From NCBI GenBank assembly GCA_044867645.1, contig JBIOVI010000025.1:97006-161005 (forward strand): a stretch of 64,000 nucleotides of DNA, written 5' to 3'. Shown one piece after another: positions 54,421 to 62,949 of the stretch (within the stretch, counting starts at the first letter, position 1; every line of letters starts with the position of its first letter). This stretch comes from VRUE01 sp044867645. Lineage in GTDB: Bacteria; Actinomycetota; Thermoleophilia; Solirubrobacterales; 70-9. Made by a program: the position numbers and the translations under genes. The notes below the pieces were generated by a model. It did no database searches and was not told the origin of the DNA. It saw only the letters and a program-made list of their open reading frames with translations.

Positions 54421-54445
54421 GTTACCCGCCATATAGGCGGGTAAC
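54421..54445. terminator. 10-bp hairpin between EEP gene and histone-like gene
   Basis: GTTACCCGCC (54421-54430), ATATA loop, GGCGGGTAAC (54436-54445). It lies 29 bp after the stop of the minus-strand EEP gene, 48 bp before the next gene's start. Weak terminator or regulatory hairpin. Confidence 0.55.
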
Positions 54446-54473
54446 TGCAAGTTCGCTGCTGCTGACTATCTCA

Positions 54474-55304
54474 TTACCTGGGGAGGGCCGTGCGAAACAC
54501 GGCCGCCACCGGAGCGTGGTCGGAGAGGCGTATCGCGCGATCGCCGCAAGGCACCTCGCGCCGCTCCGGGTCCCAGACGAAAGGATCGCCGGTCGTCACC
54601 AGCCCCCGCACGAGCAGGTGGTCGATTGCGCGCGGGCCGGCCGGGCCGGTCGCCAGCCCGAAGCGCTCCTCCAGTTTGGCGAAGAGCTCCGGGGTCTCCG
54701 CCGGGCGCAGGTTGAGGTCGCCGCCGAACAGCAGCGGCGCGTCGACGGCCCAATCCGTCGCGGCAGCGGCCGCTCGCAGGACGTCTTCGGTGGCCAGGTC
54801 CGGCCGGTCGTTGGTCGCGTGCAGGTTGGCGATGCAGACGCCGCTGGCCGTGCGGGTGAAGGCCATCGCCCGCCGCTCGGGGCGCCCCTCATGGATGGCC
54901 AGCTCGCGCCGCTCGACGATTGCGCCCAGCGGCCCCCCGCGCCGAACGAGGGTGAGATTGGAGCCGCCCTCGCCGGAGGCGATCAGGTCGGGGTTGAGCC
55001 GTGCGATGAGGGCGCGGAGCGGCGCGAGCGAGTTGCGCGAGGTAAGCGCCCGGTGCGGTTCGGCGTCGCAGGCCCGCGCCAGCGGCTCGCAGTAGCGCGG
55101 CGGGCACTCCTGCAGAAGGATCACGTCCCACTCGCTGTACTCCAGCAGCGACGCGAACTCCCTCGTCAGATCGCGGTTCACCTGGACGTGGGTCGCGTTT
55201 CGCTCGCTGATCCCCAGCAGGCGCGAGCGCCAGGTGAAGAGCGCCGGGTCCGGCGGGAAGTCGCGCCCGTGGAAGATGTTCCAGCTGATCGCGGTGAACT
55301 CCAC
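54474..55304 (-). CDS. Endonuclease/exonuclease/phosphatase-family protein (cytoplasmic)
   Basis: A 276-residue EEP-fold protein without a signal peptide. Metal and catalytic residues are in ISWNIFHGRDFP (Asn), VILLQECPP (Glu), CIANLHATNDRP, LLFGGDLNLRP (Asp-x-Asn) and IRLSDHAPVAAV (Asp-His). It probably cuts phosphodiesters, e.g. DNA or a nucleotide. It has no relation in the N-terminus to the secreted, His-rich EEP at 43793. Divergent from argF with just 18 bp between start codons. Confidence 0.85.
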   Translation of the reverse strand: MEFTAISWNIFHGRDFPPDPALFTWRSRLLGISERNATHVQVNRDLTREFASLLEYSEWDVILLQECPPRYCEPLARACDAEPHRALTSRNSLAPLRALIARLNPDLIASGEGGSNLTLVRRGGPLGAIVERRELAIHEGRPERRAMAFTRTASGVCIANLHATNDRPDLATEDVLRAAAAATDWAVDAPLLFGGDLNLRPAETPELFAKLEERFGLATGPAGPRAIDHLLVRGLVTTGDPFVWDPERREVPCGDRAIRLSDHAPVAAVFRTALPR

Positions 55305-55309
55305 CCCCC

Positions 55310-55315
55310 TAGTAT
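55310..55315 (+). promoter_or_regulatory. Putative -10 element, leaderless argF
   Basis: TAGTAT lies 7 nt before TTG 55323, with no ribosome site between; the 18-bp divergent gap leaves little space for anything else. Confidence 0.4.
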
Positions 55316-55322
55316 CTTCGCC

Positions 55323-56207
55323 TTGAAGCGGGACTTCCTCACCGGAGCGGAGCTGGGAGCCTTCGAGCTCTCCGAGTTGCTCGACCTCGCGCTCGAGCTG
55401 AAATCCGGCCGCCGCCAGGGAGACGGCGCGGAGAGCCTGGCCGGTCGCAGCGTCGCGCTCGTCTTCGAAAAGCCGTCGACCCGGACCCGGATCTCCTTCG
55501 AGGTAGGCGTGGCCGAGCTGGGAGGGACGCCGATCGTCCTGCGCGACGACGAGCTGCAGCTCTCCCGCGGCGAGTCGATCGCCGACACGGGGCGGGTGCT
55601 GTCGCGCTACCTAGACGCGATCGTGATCCGTTCTGGATCCCACGAGGCGGTCGCGGAGCTGGCCGCCGAGGCCGAGGTACCGGTCGTCAACGCACTCACT
55701 CCCTTGCACCACCCGTGCCAGGCTCTCGCCGACCTGCTCACCCTGCGCGAGCGCTTCGGCGACCTGCACGGTCTGCGGCTCGCCTATGTCGGCGACGGCA
55801 ACAACGTCGCCCGCTCATTGGCGATCGCGGCTGAGCTGGCCGGGGTCGAGCTGACGGTCGCCGCGCCCGACGGCTACCAGCTCGAGGAAGGGCACGGCGT
55901 CAGGCTGACCGAGGACCCGCGTCTCGCCGTCTCCGGTGCCGACGCGATCTACACCGACGTCTGGGTCAGCATGGGGGACGAGGCCGAGGCGGATCGCCGC
56001 CGCGCCGACCTGGCGCCGTTCCGCGTCGACGCCGACCTGCTCGCGGCCGCGAAGGACAGCGCGATCGTGCTGCACTGCCTGCCGGCGCATCCGGGCGAGG
56101 AGATCACCGCCGAGGTCCTCTACGGGGACCGCTCGGCCGTCTGGGACCAGGCCGAGAACCGCCTGCACGCCCAGAAGGCGCTGTTGGAGATGCTGCTGGC
56201 GGCGTGA
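55323..56207 (+). CDS. argF: Ornithine carbamoyltransferase
   Basis: A 294-residue enzyme making citrulline. Carbamoyl-phosphate binding STRTR (S52-R56) and HPCQ (130-133) are present, DVWVSMGDE binds ornithine, and HCLPAH (251-256) holds the catalytic Cys252. Length matches monomers of the trimeric enzyme. The TTG start is chosen by the N-terminal LKRDFLTGAEL, which matches the family's 'MxRHFLxxxDL'. Longer frames upstream are antisense to the EEP gene. No other arginine genes are in the window, so argF is isolated here. A GST gene is coupled (4-bp overlap). Confidence 0.95.
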   Translation: MKRDFLTGAELGAFELSELLDLALELKSGRRQGDGAESLAGRSVALVFEKPSTRTRISFEVGVAELGGTPIVLRDDELQLSRGESIADTGRVLSRYLDAIVIRSGSHEAVAELAAEAEVPVVNALTPLHHPCQALADLLTLRERFGDLHGLRLAYVGDGNNVARSLAIAAELAGVELTVAAPDGYQLEEGHGVRLTEDPRLAVSGADAIYTDVWVSMGDEAEADRRRADLAPFRVDADLLAAAKDSAIVLHCLPAHPGEEITAEVLYGDRSAVWDQAENRLHAQKALLEMLLAA

Positions 56208-56806
56208 CGGTCCTCCTCTACGACAACCCGTTCTCCGGCAACTGCTACAAGGTGCGGGCGCTGCTCACCCTGCTCGAGGTCGAGTTCGAGCGGCGGGAGA
56301 TGTCAGTGATCGACTACTCGGAGCGGATCGAGGTCCTCGGCGGCCTCAACCCGTCCCTGACACTGCCGACGGTGGTCCTCGACGACGGACGGCCGCTGGC
56401 CGAGTCCAACGCGATCCTCACTTACTTCGCCGACGGCACCGAGTACCTGCCGGACGACCCCTACGAGCGCGCCCAAGTCCTGCAGTGGCTGTTCTTCGAG
56501 CAGTACAAACACGAGCCGGCGATCGCCGTCGTCCGCTTCTGGGTCGCGATGTCACCGGACCCGCCGCCGGCGGAGGAGATCGAGAAACGGCGCCGGGACG
56601 GAGTCGTCGCGCTGAAGATCCTGGAGCGCCACCTGCGAGAGCGGGCCTACCTCGTCGGCGAGCGCTTCACGATCGCCGACATTGCCCTCTACGCCTACAC
56701 CCACGTGGCCGAAGACGGAGGGTTCGACCTGGAGCCACTGCCGGCGGTGCGCGAGTGGCTCCAACGGGTCGCGGCGCAGCCGGGCTGGATCGGGATCGAG
56801 GACTGA
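56204..56806 (+). CDS. Glutathione S-transferase-family protein
   Basis: A 200-residue two-domain GST: thioredoxin-fold N-domain (VLLYDNPFSGNCYKVRALL, cis-Pro in LTLPTVVLDDG, LAESNAILTYFADG) and a helical C-domain (LVGERFTIADIALYAYTHV with the Asp of the folding motif). The Ser in NPFSGNCYKV is a likely catalytic Ser. Actinobacteria generally use mycothiol, not glutathione, so the real thiol partner is uncertain. The GTG start overlaps the argF stop; the stop overlaps the lgt start. Confidence 0.88.
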   Translation: MTVLLYDNPFSGNCYKVRALLTLLEVEFERREMSVIDYSERIEVLGGLNPSLTLPTVVLDDGRPLAESNAILTYFADGTEYLPDDPYERAQVLQWLFFEQYKHEPAIAVVRFWVAMSPDPPPAEEIEKRRRDGVVALKILERHLRERAYLVGERFTIADIALYAYTHVAEDGGFDLEPLPAVREWLQRVAAQPGWIGIED

Positions 56807-57585
56807 TGTATCCCGAAATCGACATCGGGCCGCTGACCATCCAGACCTTCGGGTTGATGTTCGCGCTCGCCTTCGTCGCGGCGGGGGCGCTGATCGGCAA
56901 GCGGCTGAAGGAGATCGGCAAGCCGGTCGACTGGGCCTACGAGATCGGCTTCGCGGCGCTGATCGGCGGCCTCGTCGGCTCACGGGCCTATTTCCTCATC
57001 CAGGAAGGGGGCGACAGCCTCGGCGATCTCTTCGGCGGGTCGGGCTTCGTCTGGTACGGGGGGCTGATCGGCGGCGCGCTCGGGGTCCTGCTCTGGGCCT
57101 GGTACCGCGATTTCCTCGGCCTCTCCCTACTCGACCTGGCTGCTCCCGCCCTGGCACTGGGCTACGCAATCGGCCGCTGCGGCTGCCAGCTCTCCGGCGA
57201 CGGCGACTACGGCAAGCCCTGGGACGGTCCCTGGGCAATGTCCTACCCCAACGGCACCGAGCCCACCGAGCGGGCGGTTCACCCGACGCCGATCTACGAG
57301 ACGCTGGCGATGGGGCTGGGCGCCTGGCTGCTCTGGCAGCTGCGGGACCGCTTCCGGCCCGGGGTGCTTTTCGCGATCTACCTGATCTACGCCGGGGCGG
57401 AGCGATTCCTGGTCGAGTTCATCCGCCGCAACAGCGATGTGGCGCTGGGCCTGACCCAAGCGCAGCTGGAGAGCGTGGCGATGATGCTCGCCGGCTCGCT
57501 TTGGCTCTACGCTGTAAGGCGGCGTCACGGTAGTCTCGCCCGCGCCGGCGTACCGCATGCTGTCGCATCGCGGCCCGCGGGATAG
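56806..57585 (+). CDS. lgt: Prolipoprotein diacylglyceryl transferase
   Basis: A 259-residue integral membrane enzyme attaching diacylglycerol to lipobox Cys. Features are GGLVGSRAYFLIQ (catalytic Arg in the GSR region), FVWYGGLIGGALGVLLWA, GYAIGRCGCQLSGDGDYG (the Lgt signature Gly-Arg-x-Gly with Cys in place of Asn, as in many non-proteobacterial Lgt) and VHPTPIYE. About seven hydrophobic segments. It would lipidate the two lipoproteins at 15.9-17.4 kb. ATG 56806 overlaps the previous stop by one base. Confidence 0.92.
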   Translation: MYPEIDIGPLTIQTFGLMFALAFVAAGALIGKRLKEIGKPVDWAYEIGFAALIGGLVGSRAYFLIQEGGDSLGDLFGGSGFVWYGGLIGGALGVLLWAWYRDFLGLSLLDLAAPALALGYAIGRCGCQLSGDGDYGKPWDGPWAMSYPNGTEPTERAVHPTPIYETLAMGLGAWLLWQLRDRFRPGVLFAIYLIYAGAERFLVEFIRRNSDVALGLTQAQLESVAMMLAGSLWLYAVRRRHGSLARAGVPHAVASRPAG

Positions 57586-57641
57586 GCCTACCGTCACACA
57601 CCGTTGACCACGTAAGAAGAGATCGAGGGGACCTTTCAGCA

Positions 57642-58490
57642 ATGGCGGATGTAGCTGTTCCAAGCGAGGGCGATTTGGGTTCGACCATCGGCGCTGCCGT
57701 CGAGGCCGCGCACGAGAAAATCGCCGCCGCCGGGTGCGAATCCCCGCGCGAGGACGCCGAGGCCCTCGTCGCCGATGCGCTGGGCGTCGGCGTCGAGCAG
57801 CTCTCCAGCAATGGCGAGGGCGAGCTGACGCCTGAGGTCGCGAGCGCGATCGAAGACCGGGTGCGCCGCCGCGCCGATCATGAGCCTCTCGCCTACATCC
57901 TCGGCCGGGCGCCCTTCCGCGACATCGAGGTGGCGGTCGACTCGCGGGTGCTCATTCCCCGCAAGGAGACCGAGCTGCTGGTCGGCGTCGCCGCCGAACT
58001 GCCAGAGGGCGCCCGCGTCCACGAGGTCGGCACCGGGTCGGGAGCGATCGCGCTGGCGCTGATCAGCGAGCGGCCAGACCTGCGGGTTACCGCCTCGGAC
58101 CTCTCGCCGGAGGCCGCCGAAGCGGCGCGGGAGAACGCCCAGCGGCTCGGCCTCGAGCTGGAGGTGATCGTCGACGAGGGCCTTCCCGAGCAGCTCGCCG
58201 AGGAGGAGATCGACCTCGTCGTCGCCAACCTTCCCTACGTCACCGACTCGACCATCTACGACCGCACGCCCGAGATCCAGCGCGAGCCGCGCATAGCCGT
58301 AACCGGCGACTGCGGAGAGGACGGCCTGGGTGTGATCCGCGGCCTGATCTCCGAGGTGCGGCCCGGCCAGCGGCTGGCGATGGAGCACGACACCCATCAC
58401 GGCCCTGTGATGCGGGAAATGCTCCGCGATGCGACTACGATCCGCGACCACATGGATGGCGAGCGGGTAACGGTCGGCATTGCGCCTTAA
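57642..58490 (+). CDS. prmC: Release-factor glutamine methyltransferase (PrmC/HemK)
   Basis: A 282-residue SAM methyltransferase. The N-terminal helical domain ends EPLAYILGRAPF, followed by VDSRVLIPRKETELLV (family hallmark), the SAM motif VHEVGTGSGAIALAL and the substrate motif VVANLPYVTD. The second motif residue is Leu instead of Pro (NPPY in canonical PrmC), which may relax Gln-methylation geometry. A CTTGAT-like spacer and GAGGGG lie before ATG 57642. prfA is not adjacent, though PrmC commonly neighbours it. It lies upstream of lysS with a 29-bp gap. Confidence 0.88.
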   Translation: MADVAVPSEGDLGSTIGAAVEAAHEKIAAAGCESPREDAEALVADALGVGVEQLSSNGEGELTPEVASAIEDRVRRRADHEPLAYILGRAPFRDIEVAVDSRVLIPRKETELLVGVAAELPEGARVHEVGTGSGAIALALISERPDLRVTASDLSPEAAEAARENAQRLGLELEVIVDEGLPEQLAEEEIDLVVANLPYVTDSTIYDRTPEIQREPRIAVTGDCGEDGLGVIRGLISEVRPGQRLAMEHDTHHGPVMREMLRDATTIRDHMDGERVTVGIAP

Positions 58491-58519
58491 GGATCTCCTC
58501 GAGCACAGCGGGTCCCGCG

Positions 58520-60007
58520 ATGAGTGACGCGGCTCCCGGCTCCACCGAGGCCGAGCGCCGCGCCAAGGCCGAGCGCCTGCGCGAGGCCGGCATCGACCCC
58601 TTTCCGCGCTCCTTTCCCGACCGCACGCGGATCGCGGAGATCCTCTCCGCTCACGATCCCGAGCAGCTCGGGGCGGGGGACCACGAGCAGTTCGTCTACC
58701 GGGTAGCGGGACGCCTGACCGGCCAGCGCGTCCACGGCAAGACGATGTTCTTCGACGTCCGCGACCTCTCCGGGTCGATCCAGGCATACGCGCGGGAGGA
58801 CGCACTCGGGGAGGAGGCCTACGCGCGCATCGAGGAGCTCGACATCGGCGACATCGTCGGCGTCGAGGGCTACCTCTACGTCACCAAGCGCGGGCAGCTG
58901 GCACTGGGGGTGCGGGAGTGCGTTCTGCTCGCCAAGGCGCTGCGCGATCCGCCGGACATCTTCCACGGCATCTCCGACGTCGAGACCCGCTATCGCCAGC
59001 GCGAACTCGACCTGATGGCCAACGAGCGCTCGCGCGAGGTCTTCCTGATGCGCTCCAAGCTGCTGTCGGCGATCCGCGGCCACATGAACGAGCGCGGCTA
59101 CGTGGAGTTGGAAACGCCGATCCTGCAGCGGCTGACCGGGGGCGCCGCGGCGCGTCCGTTCAAAACCCACCACCACGCCCTCGACCGCCACCTCTTCCTG
59201 CGCATCGCCACCGAGCTCTACCTGAAGCGCGCCATCGTCGGCGGCTTCGAGGACGTCTACGAGCTGGGGCGCTTCTTCCGCAACGAGGGGATGTCGCCCC
59301 AGCACAACCCCGAGTTCACGATGCTCGAGTGGTTCGTCAGCGCGGCGGACTACAACGGCGTGATGGAGTTCGCCGAGGAGCTGGTCGCCGGCGTCGTCCG
59401 GGAGGTGCTGGGCACGACGAAGTTCGAGCGCGACGGCGAGACGATCGACTTTGCGACGCCCTGGAAGCGGCTCAGCCTGCGCGACGCGATCAGAGATGAG
59501 ACCGGGGTCGACATCGTCGAGGCGAGCCGCGACGAGCTCGCCGAGCTGGCGGGGGATGACGCCAACCCCGACGACGACTGGGCCGGGCTCGTCGACACGC
59601 TGCAGGGCAAGCTCGTCGAGCCGAAGCTGGTCCAGCCGACCTTCATCGTCGACCTGCCGCTTGCGCTCTGGCCGCTGGTCAAGCCGCGGGTTGAGACGAA
59701 CGAACTGCTCGGCGAGGCCTTCGACGGGATCGTCGCGGGGATGGAGATCGTCGGCGGCGGCACCGACGTCAACGACCCGATCGAACAGCGCCGCCACTTC
59801 GTCGAACAGCGCCAGCGCCAGGAATCCGGCGCGGAGGAGAACCCGCACGAGCACGACGACGAGTTCGTGCGAGCGCTCGAATACGGAATGCTGCCGGCGA
59901 GCGGTTGCGGCCTCGGGGTCGATCGGCTGCTGATGCTGATCAGCGGCTCGAAGAGCCTGCGCGACGTGATCCTCTTCCCGGCCATGCGCGAGGCGCCCGG
60001 CGACTGA
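58520..60007 (+). CDS. lysS: Lysyl-tRNA synthetase, class II
   Basis: A 495-residue synthetase. N-terminal OB-fold anticodon domain (TGQRVHGKTMFFDVRDLSGSIQ; 65-150), then class II core: motif 1 GYVELETPILQ, motif 2 FRNEGMSPQHNPEFTMLEW and motif 3 GCGLGVDRLLMLI. The insertion between motifs 2 and 3 is family-typical. Sequence TGGAAARPFKTHHHALD is bacterial. It matches tRNA-Lys(TTT) at 14999. Confidence 0.97.
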   Translation: MSDAAPGSTEAERRAKAERLREAGIDPFPRSFPDRTRIAEILSAHDPEQLGAGDHEQFVYRVAGRLTGQRVHGKTMFFDVRDLSGSIQAYAREDALGEEAYARIEELDIGDIVGVEGYLYVTKRGQLALGVRECVLLAKALRDPPDIFHGISDVETRYRQRELDLMANERSREVFLMRSKLLSAIRGHMNERGYVELETPILQRLTGGAAARPFKTHHHALDRHLFLRIATELYLKRAIVGGFEDVYELGRFFRNEGMSPQHNPEFTMLEWFVSAADYNGVMEFAEELVAGVVREVLGTTKFERDGETIDFATPWKRLSLRDAIRDETGVDIVEASRDELAELAGDDANPDDDWAGLVDTLQGKLVEPKLVQPTFIVDLPLALWPLVKPRVETNELLGEAFDGIVAGMEIVGGGTDVNDPIEQRRHFVEQRQRQESGAEENPHEHDDEFVRALEYGMLPASGCGLGVDRLLMLISGSKSLRDVILFPAMREAPGD

Positions 60008-60013
60008 ACGTCC

Positions 60014-60556
60014 TCAGGCCGCTTGCTCCGATTCGGCGACGCCGCCGCCGGGGCCGAAGAGCCGCATCGCCAGGCCGGTGAGCAGGTAGCCGATCGCGAT
60101 CGCGATAAGCAGGAACTTGCAGCTGGCGAAGATCGTGGCGAGCGTGGGAAAGGCCGAGCCGGCGCCTCCCAGCGTGAGCAGCAGGGAGATGTTCTCCAGC
60201 GCGTCGAAGCCGGCGGAGAGGGCCCCGCAGGCGATCACGACCCCGCCGACGCTCGCCATGCGGCGCCAGGACCTTCGCCTCGCGAGGTCCCGGGTCGCCG
60301 CCGCCGCGAGGGTGAAGAAGGTGCCGTAGGCGAGCATGTAGGCGAAGTCGATCCAGAGGGACTGGCGGGCGGCATCCTGGCCCTTATCGCCCCATTCGGC
60401 GAAGATCTCCTCGGCGCGATCCTGGCTTCCCACCATCTCGTAGGTGACGATCCCCGGGCCGCCGGTGTCTTCCATCCGCCGCTCGGCTGGATACATCGCC
60501 GCGAGCAGCAGCAAAGACGCGATCGCCGATGCGATCAGCCCCTGTTTGCGCGTCAT
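60014..60556 (-). CDS. Four-span membrane protein, unknown function
   Basis: A 180-residue protein with an N-terminal hydrophobic segment (IASAIASLLLLAAMYPA), a 45-residue extracytoplasmic loop with acidic residues, then three more helices (FAYMLAYGTFFTLAAAATRDLA, ASVGGVVIACGALSAGFDALENISLL, CKFLLIAIAIGYLLTGL). Acidic residues between helices (FDALENIS) recall a small family of uncharacterised bacterial membrane proteins. No motif assigns a function. It is convergent with lysS (7 bp between stops). Confidence 0.75.
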   Translation of the reverse strand: MTRKQGLIASAIASLLLLAAMYPAERRMEDTGGPGIVTYEMVGSQDRAEEIFAEWGDKGQDAARQSLWIDFAYMLAYGTFFTLAAAATRDLARRRSWRRMASVGGVVIACGALSAGFDALENISLLLTLGGAGSAFPTLATIFASCKFLLIAIAIGYLLTGLAMRLFGPGGGVAESEQAA

Positions 60557-60659
60557 GCGGACGACCCTACAGCGCCCTGGAGTCGGCTACGGGCTTCGAT
60601 CCTTGGTCCAGATACACAGCTTTGCCGCATAAAAAGCCTGTGTCATGTGTTACAAGAGT

Positions 60660-60785
60660 ATGGACCGTTATCTCGTTGACGATTTCATCGAGTACGCGAT
60701 GTCGAAGCGGGGCAGAGAGAACCTGTCGCTGGTGCTGCTGGCGGCCGGCTGCGTTGCGGGCATCGTCGTCATCAACCGCGTCTAG
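60660..60785 (+). CDS. 41-residue single-span membrane microprotein
   Basis: ATG 60660 to TAG 60783 encodes MDRYLVDDFIEYAMSKRGRE followed by a hydrophobic helix (NLSLVLLAAGCVAGIVVINRV) of about 20 residues. Third codon positions are about 80% G or C, typical of the surrounding genes, and the charge pattern fits an N-in orientation (KRGR before the helix). An AAGAG lies just before ATG. The gap before it (60557-60659) is AT-rich, with several TA-rich hexamers. It is below the size usually annotated; function unknown. Confidence 0.6.
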   Translation: MDRYLVDDFIEYAMSKRGRENLSLVLLAAGCVAGIVVINRV

Positions 60786-60853
60786 GCACAGCCTTGGCGC
60801 CGCCGGTGCTCTTCGGGCGCCGCGCGAGCCTGCGCCGCCGCTATAAGGGAGGG

Positions 60854-61219
60854 GTGAGAGTCGTCGATGCGATGAACGTGGTCGGCAGCCGCCCCGACGG
60901 TTGGTGGCGCGACCGCGAAGGCGCGCTCGAGCGCCTGATCGCCGAAGTGGATAGGTGGGCGGAGGGAGCGGGCGAGAGAGTCGTAGTCGTGCTGGAGAAG
61001 CAGCCGCGCCGGCCGCTCGAGACCGCGGCGGTCGAGGTCGCCTGGGCGACCAGGCGGGGACGCAACGCGGCCGATGGGGAGATCGTTCAGCGCCTGCCGC
61101 AGTGGCTCGCCGAGGACCCAGACGTCACCGTGGTGACCTCCGACCGCGACCTAGCCGAGCGGGTCAGATCGCTGGGCGGCGCCGTCGAAGGCGCCGGCGG
61201 TTTCCTCCGTCTCATCTAG
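60854..61219 (+). CDS. NYN-domain (PIN-like) ribonuclease-type protein
   Basis: A 121-residue NYN-family protein: RVVDAMNVVGSRPDGWWRDREG at the N-terminus (catalytic Asp in VVDAMNV), RGRNAADGEIVQRL (Asp of the metal site) and VVTSDRDLAERVRSLG (Asp-x-Asp). This is the pattern of YacP-like RNases in RNA turnover. GTG 60854 is preferred: TATAAG (60842-60847) ends 6 nt upstream, and homology begins at this point. A longer frame from TTG 60794 exists. The stop shares 4 bp with the convergent HTH gene. Confidence 0.85.
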   Translation: MRVVDAMNVVGSRPDGWWRDREGALERLIAEVDRWAEGAGERVVVVLEKQPRRPLETAAVEVAWATRRGRNAADGEIVQRLPQWLAEDPDVTVVTSDRDLAERVRSLGGAVEGAGGFLRLI

Positions 61220-62067
61220 GCCCGAGCCGTTCGTGCCTCGAGCGGGCCGGGCGCGTCCAGCGGCTCGGGGAGCAGGCCGGCCCTGACGAGGACGTCGCGC
61301 CAGGCGCCGAAACGCACGCGAATCGTCATCTCGCTGGGATAGCCGCCCCGCGACTTGCGGGCGAACTCCCGATATGCGCCGACCGTCGGAGGCCCGCCCA
61401 GCGCCTCGGCCGCCGCCCGGATCGCCGCGAAGCAGTCGTCGTCTGAGAACTTGCGACGGGATTTCGAGGACAGGGTCCCCAGCGGCTTCAGCCCCGCCGC
61501 GATCAGTGCTCGCGACCACGACCCGAAGCGGGCGTTGATCGTCGATGCCGAGGGCCAGGAGCGGCCGTCGGCAATGCTGCGCCCTTCCGCGTAGCGGCGG
61601 TAGCTCGGCTCCCGCAAATCTCCCCCCACGGCGTCGGCGGCCTCTCGAAGCAGCTCGAGGATCTCCTCCGTGGGGTACTTCGGTTCAGGCGGCTTCGGTG
61701 GGCGGCGTTCCCAGGTATGCGGAAACTGCGTCTTGATGAAGACTTTGGTGACCGTGATCGGCAGGCCGAACCTGTGCGCCACCTGCTCGACATCGTGGGA
61801 GACGAGAAAGGCGGCCTTGATTTCCTCGCCACAGCCCTCGATGAGGTGCTTGGAGCGCAGGGCCCGGGTTTCGCTCGTCGATCTGATCGACAGTCCCGCT
61901 TCCCGAAAGATCTGACGTACCCGCTCACGCGTGAGGCCGAAAAGTTTGCCGACCTGTTCCAGCGTCAGCCCCGTGACGTAGACCGAGTGCATCTGACGAG
62001 TGCGCGGATCGAGCTCACCCAGTGCCAGAGCTTGATCCTGACTGGTTTCACGCTCCTGGCTACCCAT
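61216..62067 (-). CDS. Sigma-region-4-like HTH protein with two HNH-associated repeats
   Basis: A 283-residue DNA-binding protein. Residues 35-60 (GLTLEQVGKLFGLTRERVRQIFREAG) form a sigma-70 region 4-type helix-turn-helix. Two copies of a motif follow, EILELLREAADAVGGDLREPSYRRY...SASTINARFGSWSRALIAAGL and DDCFAAIRAAAEALGGPPTVGAYREF...SEMTIRVRFGAWRDVLVRAGL, matching the homing-endonuclease-associated (HNH) repeat. No HNH or LAGLIDADG nuclease site is present, so it is probably a DNA-binding regulator and not an endonuclease. The 105 bp upstream to the next gene are unremarkable. Confidence 0.8.
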   Translation of the reverse strand: MGSQERETSQDQALALGELDPRTRQMHSVYVTGLTLEQVGKLFGLTRERVRQIFREAGLSIRSTSETRALRSKHLIEGCGEEIKAAFLVSHDVEQVAHRFGLPITVTKVFIKTQFPHTWERRPPKPPEPKYPTEEILELLREAADAVGGDLREPSYRRYAEGRSIADGRSWPSASTINARFGSWSRALIAAGLKPLGTLSSKSRRKFSDDDCFAAIRAAAEALGGPPTVGAYREFARKSRGGYPSEMTIRVRFGAWRDVLVRAGLLPEPLDAPGPLEARTARA

Positions 62068-62172
62068 GGGGCCTGATGCTACCCCCGCGACGTTCAGCAA
62101 GCCAGTCGCAGAGCCAATTTGCTTGAAAATCCGCGTCGCGTGCATCCGCCGGAGGCGTCTACCCTTCGATGG

Positions 62173-62949
62173 GTGAGCAGGCTCGGTAGTACGCGGCGCA
62201 GTGCCGCCCCGTTCTTGGTCCTTCTCACTTTGCTGTTCGCGCCGCCGCCGGCGGGCGCGGCCCGCTCGCATCACCGCTGGCGCCCGCACATCGCCGCCGC
62301 CAGCCGCTACGTCGAGCACCGCGCCGGCGACGTCGCCTTCGCGACGATCGATCGGCGGGGCCGCTTCCGCGGCTACCGGGTGCGGAGCACGGCGCCGATG
62401 GCCAGCACCTTCAAGGTGATGCTGCTGGTCGCGCTGCTGCGCAAGCGCGCCGACCATCCTCTCTCGCCGGACGATCGGCGCCTGCTGGCGCCGATGATTC
62501 GCCGTTCGGACAACATCGCGGCAACCGCGGTGCGGGACATGGTCGGCGCGCGGCGAATCCGCCACCTCGCCCGGGTCGCCGGCATGCGGGACTTCCGGTA
62601 CAACCCGATCTGGGGGCTGAGCCGCAGCAGTCCCAGGGACCAGGCGCGGTTCATGTACCACCTGCAGCGGTATGTCCCCGGACGGCACCGCGCCTTTGCC
62701 CGCTACCTGCTCTCCCATGTGATCCGCTCGCAGCGCTGGGGGATCGGCCGCGTGGTGCCACCGCGCTGGAAGCTCTTCCTCAAGGGCGGCTGGGGGAGCG
62801 GCACCGGCTTGGTCGACCATCAGGTGGCGCTGCTCAAACGCGGGCGCCGTCGCATCTCGCTGGCGATCTTCACCCAGTTCGACCCCGACCACGGCTACGG
62901 CAAGCGGACCCTGCGCGGGGTGGCGAGGCGACTGCTGCGAGGGCTCTAG
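62173..62949 (+). CDS. Secreted beta-lactamase-fold serine hydrolase
   Basis: A 258-residue protein. The N-terminal signal (APFLVLLTLLFAPPPAGA) is followed by a class A-like fold: SxxK at S78-T-F-K81, SDN at 112-114 and KGG (LKGGWGSG) at 204-206. The general-base Glu of class A lactamases is not evident. It is strongly basic (many Arg, RGVARRLLRGL at the end), suggesting attraction to anionic wall polymers. It shares KGGWG with the lipoprotein at 15877. GTG 62173 (TACCCT 7 nt upstream) gives the shortest credible signal peptide. Confidence 0.8.
   Translation: MSRLGSTRRSAAPFLVLLTLLFAPPPAGAARSHHRWRPHIAAASRYVEHRAGDVAFATIDRRGRFRGYRVRSTAPMASTFKVMLLVALLRKRADHPLSPDDRRLLAPMIRRSDNIAATAVRDMVGARRIRHLARVAGMRDFRYNPIWGLSRSSPRDQARFMYHLQRYVPGRHRAFARYLLSHVIRSQRWGIGRVVPPRWKLFLKGGWGSGTGLVDHQVALLKRGRRRISLAIFTQFDPDHGYGKRTLRGVARRLLRGL

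Noticed and set aside
61216..62067. Homing endonuclease or intein
   Set aside because: No HNH, GIY-YIG or LAGLIDADG catalytic motif and no interrupted host gene; only the DNA-binding repeats and an HTH are present.
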